This document shows positions 15,330 through 20,189 of a stretch of 20,189 nucleotides of DNA, in pieces. The number at the start of each line of letters is the position of its first letter. Position 1 is the first letter of the stretch. Source of the DNA: JAJTHY01 sp964458795 (lineage in GTDB: Bacteria > Pseudomonadota > Alphaproteobacteria > Rickettsiales > Midichloriaceae). The translations under genes and the position numbers were made by a program. A model generated the notes under the pieces. The model saw only the letters and a list, made by a program, of their open reading frames with translations. It was not told the DNA's origin and did not search any database. The DNA lies in assembly GCA_964458795.1 (NCBI GenBank), contig CAYWJW010000027.1:1-20189 (forward strand), written 5' to 3'.

Positions 15330-15407
15330 CTATCTCACCCACATGTTCTGCATAACTGGATAGTCCTTCAGTGTTGCTGGTACTATCTTTATATTTATCT
15401 TTTTCAT
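15330..15407 (-). pseudogene. N-terminal stump of a GNAT acetyltransferase or leader ORF
   Basis: A 25-codon minus-strand frame starts at ATG 15405-15407 after GAGG at a good distance. It reads MKKINIKIVPATLKDYPVMQ and then NMWVR before TAG (15330-15332). The phrase 'I-x-I-x-P-A-T-L-x-D-Y-P-x-x-Q-N-M' is the usual first strand and helix of GNAT-family N-acetyltransferases, where an aromatic-rich helix end would follow; here the frame breaks off. The stop is separated from the ATG of the APH-like gene by one base. So this is either the remains of an acetyltransferase deleted up to the next gene, or a remnant now acting as a translated leader. It is too short to be an enzyme. Confidence 0.5.
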
Positions 15408-15440
15408 ATCTACCTCATTAAATACTCTATAACTATTAGT

Positions 15441-15469
15441 ATTATACAAGTGGGAATAGCTGCATGGAA
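15441..15469 (-). promoter_or_regulatory. putative promoter of the GNAT-stump/APH unit
   Basis: On the minus strand a perfect TATAAT (15441-15446) lies 17 bp after a poor -35 (TTCCAT, 15464-15469), about 34 bases before the ATG at 15407. Only the -10 is convincing. Confidence 0.38.
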
Positions 15470-15503
15470 GCCCCTACATAAAATATTTTAGCTATTATTT
15501 TTT

Positions 15504-15601
15504 ACCTGTTTTAACAGGTGTAGCCGCTTTTTCCCTGGCTTTTATTTTTAAATAACAGGTGGAAACAGGGGATTGCCTGAGTTTGCGGCTTGTCAGGGAA
15601 A
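15504..15601 (+). other. structured intergenic segment, possible pseudoknot
   Basis: ACCTGTT (15504-15510) and AACAGGT (15513-15519) form a tight dyad. Further on, AGCCGC (15522-15527) is complementary to GCGGCT (15585-15590), and TTTCCCTG (15530-15537) to CAGGGAAA (15594-15601). The two pairings interleave (a-b-a'-b'), the order of an H-type pseudoknot with 2-, 47- and 3-nt connections. No known RNA family is recognised. It might be an RNA element, a scrambled repeat, or chance. Confidence 0.3.
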
Positions 15602-15809
15602 GGTATAAGGTTCTCATGGGGACTTAAGCATACTTCTCTCATCTAATATTTATTAATATACCACACCGAAAATAGGGCATGGAAGTACTTAAATGAAATA
15701 ATTTCATCCTGCATGATGTACTGCTTTTAGGGGGAGGTAATGGTTAAATGTTATTCATATTAAGCACTAAAGGTCTGTTGATAGACTGCTTAAAAATTTA
15801 TATATTCCC

Positions 15810-15838
15810 TTGAAATACAATGAGAAATAGGCTATAAT
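15810..15838 (+). promoter_or_regulatory. sigma70 promoter of the giant gene
   Basis: TTGAAA (15810-15815), a 17-bp spacer and a perfect TATAAT (15833-15838) form the best promoter in the window. Transcription would start near 15845, leaving a leader of about 73 nt before the ATG at 15918. Confidence 0.62.
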
Positions 15839-15890
15839 TCTGTAAGTTTTTTGGAGATAAGGTATCATTTATTCCATTTTTGCAAGAAAC

Positions 15891-15905
15891 TTAACAAAAC
15901 CTTAA
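15891..15905 (+). promoter_or_regulatory. CtrA-like half-sites TTAA-N7-TTAA
   Basis: TTAA (15891-15894) and TTAA (15902-15905) are separated by seven bases; the final C of the full consensus is T here. It lies inside the predicted leader, 12 bases before the ATG of the giant gene. If bound, it would more likely block than activate. A chance match is quite possible in AT-rich DNA. Confidence 0.25.
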
Positions 15906-15917
15906 TATTTGTGGGAT

Positions 15918-18900
15918 ATGCTTAACGCAACTCGAGAGCAAGTAGAGAATCCAGATATGTTCCAGCGGCATTTAGAGTTGGGAGAGCCATTTGAATTTAC
16001 CGAAGGTATAACTGAAGATTATGGGTTAGTTGATTGTATTTACTACCTGAGTCGCAATAAAAATATAGCATTTGTACAAAATGTGCTGCCTAGACTTCTA
16101 GACATATATAAGAGGGAGCATAAATATTTCAGTCCTGCCCTCAAAGTCATCACGAAAGCTGAGCTAAGATGGGAAATTTTGAATCCTTACATACTAGAGG
16201 CATTAATTAGCTATGCGACCATAGATAACTATCATTATGTTGCAGGTATATTACGTAGCTTTCCTGATGGAGGCAAGGCTGAGACGGGATGTATTAAGTT
16301 ATTAGAAACGCACTTTAAGCTTATGGAGCCGCCACCACCACCTCCAGTAGAGTCAGTAGAGGAAGCAAAGAAGAGCGCATCAGAAGGACAAGAGCAAGAA
16401 CAAGGACAAGAGCCAGGACAAGAGCCAGGACAAGAGCCAGAGCCCATTATATGGCCGGATACGATAGATTTTAGTGCTGAAGCAGAGAGGGTATTATTTA
16501 AGCTATTCATAGGTCAAGAATCTGAATTTTCTAAATTCTTTAAAGATTTGGAATCAGCCCCGAGTAAATATAGAAATGAGCTATATAAGGCAATATATAA
16601 TCTTTTCATGAGCCAGAGATTATATAAATATTGCGCAGATCTAGATTGGTGGGATAAACAGCTATTTGAATCTAGAGTAATTAAGCACTTAAAGCTAAAT
16701 ACCATTCTGAAACACTGCTTCTCTGAGGAAAACAAAGAGCGTTTAGCCTTAGGGCATTTTGACAAACGAGTTGGCAAGTGCGTGGAGATTCTACAAAAGA
16801 TTGCCATTACGCACAAGATGTTTGTCAACGGAGCTTTGAGAAAGGAGGGTGTAGATATTACATCGTATCGCTCAAATCCGGTTGCAGAGATAATTAGAGT
16901 TATTGAAGCTAAGTATAGGAATAAGGAGACTCTTGATGAGGTTCAAGCTTTCTTAGAGGCTATAACGTATAACTTGACGTTATCGATAGACTTTGAGGAT
17001 GAATCGAATCCAGTTGAAATTTATAATAGCAGTGATTTTCCTAAATGGGCTCAAGAGTCTATAGCTGAGCTTTTTGGAGCAAATTTCTTGCGAGATACTG
17101 ATAATTATTACCTTAAATATAACAATGATAGTTTGCGGGCTATAGTAAATACTGAGTGGTTTAAGGGCTTAAAAGAGACAAGTGAAATATACTTGGGATT
17201 TTGCAACAAAATAAAAAAAATAATCTTTGATAAAGATAAGTATAAAAATGAAACTTTAAAAATTCTCTCCACCATAAATAAAAAGATATACTTTGTTTTA
17301 AAGAAAGAAAAGAAAGAGCGACTTGAGAAAGGCATTGGAATTCTTGAAGGGTTAGATGACCTTAGAATGGCTTGTGCTAGATACAGCATTAATTTCACTA
17401 CTAAGAAGGAGGAAGCGAGATCGGCATTTTTAGATAATGTAAGCGTTATAGAACATCTTGGTGAGGGACGCTTTATATGTGAAGATGCAGTGCAAATGGG
17501 AGTGCTGCTTACAAGTTACCAGCATGGGATAATTCAATGGAATGAAATTATTGGATATAATGTAGTTACTGGGTATGAGTGGGCAAATACTGAAATTACT
17601 TCTATCTATATATCATCAGGTTTAAATTCATTGGATTCATCATCTGATTTGCTGAAACTTGCTAATCAGATAGGGGTGCTAAAGATAGTCCAAAATGTCA
17701 AAGTAACTCCTCTTGCAAAGTTGTATAGGATATGCAAAGAAAATGCGCTTGAAATAATTATAAAAAATAAAGGCTCATATATTGAGTTTACAGAAAATCT
17801 TCTTAAGAGGTCTCAGAAAGTCACAAATATTAGTATCATTAGAGATATCAAAAGGATACTTAGCAATATCAGGATCTCCTATGCTATAAAAGACACTGTA
17901 TTACAAGATGAAAGCGTAAGTAAAGCAAGTGATATACAGGAGATAGAAACGCTGCCCCTTTTACTGGTGCCGCCACTAGAAGAGAAGCCTAACTATATAC
18001 TAAGCGAGCAGAAGATTTCGCGTAGGGGGGCTGGTAGACAACAGCTTGTAATTACCCATACAATAGATTTATCTGCAGATACCAAAGTATCTACGGCTTT
18101 TAAACAAGATCAAACCCAAGACCAGGATGAAGAGCAGGACCAGGATGAAGAGCAGGACCAGGACCAAGAGCAGGACCAAGAGCAGGACCAAGAGCAGGAC
18201 CAGGACCAGGGTCAAAGTAAGGGTAATGATGGTCAAGAGCAAAGTCGTCCAAATGCTGGATATTCTTGTGATTTTCCGCGTTTTGAAATGGACAGTCCAT
18301 TTGATGCTGAACAGTTTGGTAGGTTTATTTACGCTAATAAGTCTAAGTTATCGCCAATAGGCCACCCTAATAATTTTTACGATATCACGCTAGAAGAGGC
18401 ACTCCAGGGTGCAAAAGAAATTTTAGAGCAGTTAAATGTAGATTACATAAGTAAAAATGCTGCAGAGCGATTCATTAGGGGGAAGGAGGCATTTCAATTC
18501 ATCAAGTATGGTATACAGCATCACAACATTTTAAGTAAGTTAGACAGGCTCTTACAGATAGTGTGGAATCAAAAGTTCGCGAAAGTACTATATACATACT
18601 CTCCAGTCAATATGTTGGTTACTGTGGGGAAAAACGAAACGCAAGAATACTATACAAAGGAGGTGTTTAAAGATCTAAAAGATGATAGTTCTTTTAAAAG
18701 TGAAGAAGTTGGTGCTAATGCCATAAATTATATGGCACAATTAGTGCAGAATAGATTGCCTATTTTACGTCAGTTATCTCCTATATTCTTCAAAATACAA
18801 GCACTTGAGAAGTTTAGACCAGGCTTGGTTGCATTAGCGCGTGAAGCTTCAGGAGAGGTGTTGCGTTATATAAGTTCTACAGGGCAGTATGACCCATTAA

Positions 18901-20189
18901 ATCCAAACAAGCCAACGCCAAAACAGTTTTGCATAGAGAGTGTAGTGAAAAGTATGATAGATACATGGTGTCATACGGAGACTGCAGGCAAATATAGAGA
19001 CTATCTTGCTAAACTAGAAGGCATTGTAGGGGCGGATTCTAAAGATATTGTATATTATAGCATATTAGTTTTTTTGAGAAAGATGGCTTTAGATGGATGT
19101 ATAGATCCTAAAGCCTCACTTACCATATTTTTTGATGTAATTGCTAATATGGAAAAGCATGAAATGCTTGCGGATTTTGCAAGGCTTCATTTTTCTAAAG
19201 GCGCATCAATAGAACACTTCACCGAGAGCTATCAGAACGGACATTATGAGATTCTCAATATAGGTGTGGACAAAGCTTCTATAGAAAAATTAAGAATACG
19301 TTTAGCGATACATGCATATTGTGCGCAATTTGGCTATGCTAGTCGATGTGATAGCAATCTGAAGATTAATAATCTAGATGAGAAAGATGAAAAACGTATC
19401 TATAAAAAGCTTGTAGAAAAACTGTTGCATCCTGAAAAAATATTAACTATTTCGGGAAATGTATGCTCACCGGTTGCAATAATTGATACGCTATCTGCTA
19501 TTCTTTCTAATGCTAAGAGATACAACAAACTGGAAGAACAAATAGATGAATTATGTAATATTAATCTGGAAGATAAGATAGAGAGGCCTTCAGCCTATGC
19601 CGCTATTGTCGCAGGTCAAAAACTCATTTCTGCTGAGATGGAGTATGAAAGACATAGAGATATAGAGGTTGAAAATATACGAGTTGAGCTTAGATCACAG
19701 GTGCAGAAAGCACAGCAAGAGCATTGGTATGACTTAGATCATACTGAATCATACGAATCTAGAGCTCATTTATGGAGATATCTTGGTGCGCATACAAATA
19801 GGAAAAGACTTGAATTCTATCGTAAATTATTTGAGGATTCGAAAAACTTATTACCTCTACAAATTCTATATGTAGGGAAAACCATTGGTTCAAACTATAA
19901 ACCAAGGGGTGATTATGCTAAATATTTCTATGCCTTAAAAGACTTTGCATTAGATACTATGCAGAACTCTAAATGCAGGATTGAGTATATTTATCCTGCA
20001 AAAGAAGTGCTGGAATTATTGCCGCATTCTCTAGATTATAATTCCTCTGCTTTACTTATGAAATTAGTGCTGCAGTTTAATTTTAATTCCTGGGAAGCAA
20101 ATACACTAGCTGAGGATGCTAAGAAGCTTTATGTGTACTTTGAAAGTTGGGTGGCGCTACATTGTATATACGCGGCACATTTCACCTCA
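15918..20189 (+). CDS. giant hypothetical protein, 5' part (1424+ codons)
   Basis: From ATG 15918 to the window edge there is one frame of 1424 codons with no stop, so the true protein is longer. The frame begins MLNATREQVENPDMFQRHLE. I recognise no domain, signal peptide or membrane helix; the protein looks soluble, mostly helical and rich in Leu, Lys, Glu and Ile. Polar linkers divide it into modules: residues 1-137, a six-proline run (138-143) with a Gln/Glu/Gly/Pro repeat (157-176), residues 177-729, a Gln/Asp/Glu repeat (730-766), and residues 767-1424. The last part includes charged helical stretches such as EMEYERHRDIEVENIRVELR. The start is the first ATG after an in-frame TAA at 15903-15905; GTGGGA just upstream is a modest Shine-Dalgarno sequence. 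A strong promoter precedes it. Size, soluble modules and host-associated context would fit a host-directed protein of a Rickettsiales-type symbiont, which is inference only. Confidence 0.88.
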   Translation, partial: MLNATREQVENPDMFQRHLELGEPFEFTEGITEDYGLVDCIYYLSRNKNIAFVQNVLPRLLDIYKREHKYFSPALKVITKAELRWEILNPYILEALISYATIDNYHYVAGILRSFPDGGKAETGCIKLLETHFKLMEPPPPPPVESVEEAKKSASEGQEQEQGQEPGQEPGQEPEPIIWPDTIDFSAEAERVLFKLFIGQESEFSKFFKDLESAPSKYRNELYKAIYNLFMSQRLYKYCADLDWWDKQLFESRVIKHLKLNTILKHCFSEENKERLALGHFDKRVGKCVEILQKIAITHKMFVNGALRKEGVDITSYRSNPVAEIIRVIEAKYRNKETLDEVQAFLEAITYNLTLSIDFEDESNPVEIYNSSDFPKWAQESIAELFGANFLRDTDNYYLKYNNDSLRAIVNTEWFKGLKETSEIYLGFCNKIKKIIFDKDKYKNETLKILSTINKKIYFVLKKEKKERLEKGIGILEGLDDLRMACARYSINFTTKKEEARSAFLDNVSVIEHLGEGRFICEDAVQMGVLLTSYQHGIIQWNEIIGYNVVTGYEWANTEITSIYISSGLNSLDSSSDLLKLANQIGVLKIVQNVKVTPLAKLYRICKENALEIIIKNKGSYIEFTENLLKRSQKVTNISIIRDIKRILSNIRISYAIKDTVLQDESVSKASDIQEIETLPLLLVPPLEEKPNYILSEQKISRRGAGRQQLVITHTIDLSADTKVSTAFKQDQTQDQDEEQDQDEEQDQDQEQDQEQDQEQDQDQGQSKGNDGQEQSRPNAGYSCDFPRFEMDSPFDAEQFGRFIYANKSKLSPIGHPNNFYDITLEEALQGAKEILEQLNVDYISKNAAERFIRGKEAFQFIKYGIQHHNILSKLDRLLQIVWNQKFAKVLYTYSPVNMLVTVGKNETQEYYTKEVFKDLKDDSSFKSEEVGANAINYMAQLVQNRLPILRQLSPIFFKIQALEKFRPGLVALAREASGEVLRYISSTGQYDPLNPNKPTPKQFCIESVVKSMIDTWCHTETAGKYRDYLAKLEGIVGADSKDIVYYSILVFLRKMALDGCIDPKASLTIFFDVIANMEKHEMLADFARLHFSKGASIEHFTESYQNGHYEILNIGVDKASIEKLRIRLAIHAYCAQFGYASRCDSNLKINNLDEKDEKRIYKKLVEKLLHPEKILTISGNVCSPVAIIDTLSAILSNAKRYNKLEEQIDELCNINLEDKIERPSAYAAIVAGQKLISAEMEYERHRDIEVENIRVELRSQVQKAQQEHWYDLDHTESYESRAHLWRYLGAHTNRKRLEFYRKLFEDSKNLLPLQILYVGKTIGSNYKPRGDYAKYFYALKDFALDTMQNSKCRIEYIYPAKEVLELLPHSLDYNSSALLMKLVLQFNFNSWEANTLAEDAKKLYVYFESWVALHCIYAAHFTS
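16386..16445 (+). repeat. in-frame QEPG tandem repeat, linker 1
   Basis: Within the giant gene, the 12-bp unit coding Gln-Glu-Pro-Gly repeats about three times after a shorter Gly-Gln-Glu-Gln part (residues 157-176), next to a six-proline run at 138-143. The units are nearly identical in DNA, which points to recent slippage rather than selection on each codon. The minus-strand Gly-Ser-Cys-Pro frame over it is a shadow. Confidence 0.85.
18105..18215 (+). repeat. in-frame QD/QE tandem repeat, linker 2
   Basis: Residues 730-766 of the giant protein consist almost only of Gln, Asp and Glu. In DNA there are two 18-bp units coding QDQDEE and about four 12-bp units coding QDQE-like blocks, with GACCAAGAGCAG recurring almost unchanged. 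All units are multiples of three, so copy-number changes would keep the frame. Both linkers of the protein are built from related CAAGAGCA-type units. Confidence 0.87.

Larger units (their letters stand above)
15408..15917. other. intergenic region with dyads and a MVKCYS micro-frame
   Basis: This 510-base stretch carries the likely promoter of the GNAT stump/APH unit (15441-15469), a structured segment (15504-15601) and the promoter and CtrA-like box of the giant gene. At 15740 an ATG preceded by GGGGGAGGTA opens a 7-codon frame (MVKCYSY, then TAA at 15761-15763), resembling the start of the small protein at 4996. No tRNA or other complete gene was seen. Confidence 0.5.

Noticed and set aside
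13120..15407. Antibiotic-resistance island (TetA-like exporter, APH-like kinase, GNAT stump)
   Set aside because: All three belong to broad families with many non-resistance members; no integron, transposon end or resistance-specific signature is seen.
16235..16510. Minus-strand frame with Gly-Ser-Cys-Pro repeats
   Set aside because: It is antisense to the QEPG linker of the giant gene, which has a 1424-codon frame in the other orientation.
18105..18215. CRISPR-like array from regular short repeats
   Set aside because: Units are 12-18 bp, directly adjacent, without unique spacers, and lie in frame inside a coding sequence.
18100..18360. Collagen-like GPALGPAL frame (minus) and Arg/Lys/Ser/Thr repeat frame (plus)
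   Set aside because: Both are alternative-frame shadows of the Gln/Asp/Glu tandem repeat in the giant gene.

Overview
The window looks like a piece of the chromosome of an AT-rich, host-associated alphaproteobacterium, most likely in or near the order Rickettsiales (a Midichloriaceae or Jidaibacter-like protist symbiont would fit). This is inference. The grounds are low GC, short dispersed palindromes of the kind common in Rickettsiales intergenic DNA, an ankyrin protein ending in a eukaryotic-type CaaX box, a PleC/DivJ-like histidine kinase, possible CtrA boxes (TTAA-N7-TTAA), many gene remnants, and a giant unrecognised open frame. No rRNA, tRNA or CRISPR array was seen.

Left part (1-5169): a minus-strand membrane histidine kinase is divergent from a plus-strand coiled-coil protein, with a full TTAA-N7-TTAAC motif between them. 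Next comes an ankyrin-repeat protein with a perfect Shine-Dalgarno sequence, a promoter overlapped by a tandem repeat, a strong terminator, and C-terminal Cys-Thr-Leu-Phe. After it lies a decayed region. An old minus-strand reading frame is split by a 289-bp MITE with 14-bp terminal inverted repeats and 9-bp target-site duplications, and the MITE contains a long nested hairpin. A 57-aa small ORF closes this part.

Middle part (5166-10128, minus strand): a COG2509-type FAD-dependent dehydrogenase, an unrecognised multi-pass membrane protein with a good promoter, and a sodium:solute symporter (SSS family). Between them are coding remnants, including one in two diverged copies, and a 41-aa membrane micro-ORF cut short by an in-frame amber codon.

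Right part (10338-20189): divergent from the symporter is a 901-aa protein whose N-terminal half is a close paralogue of it, fused to a second six-helix membrane module and a histidine kinase core, that is, a transporter-type sensor next to its stand-alone relative. Then come a TetA-like MFS exporter, a convergent APH-fold kinase, and the stump of a GNAT acetyltransferase directly upstream of the kinase.

From 15918 to the window end one uninterrupted plus-strand frame of 1424 codons runs off the edge. It has a consensus-like promoter and is divided by two Gln/Glu/Asp-rich tandem-repeat linkers. It is the largest and least explained object here.

The sensory genes (two histidine kinases, no response regulator in view), the candidate host-directed proteins (ankyrin-CaaX, coiled-coil, giant protein) and the transporters suggest a host-interaction and nutrient-sensing neighbourhood in a decaying, mobile-element-marked genome. 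No multi-gene operon is evident; most genes are single units in alternating orientation.
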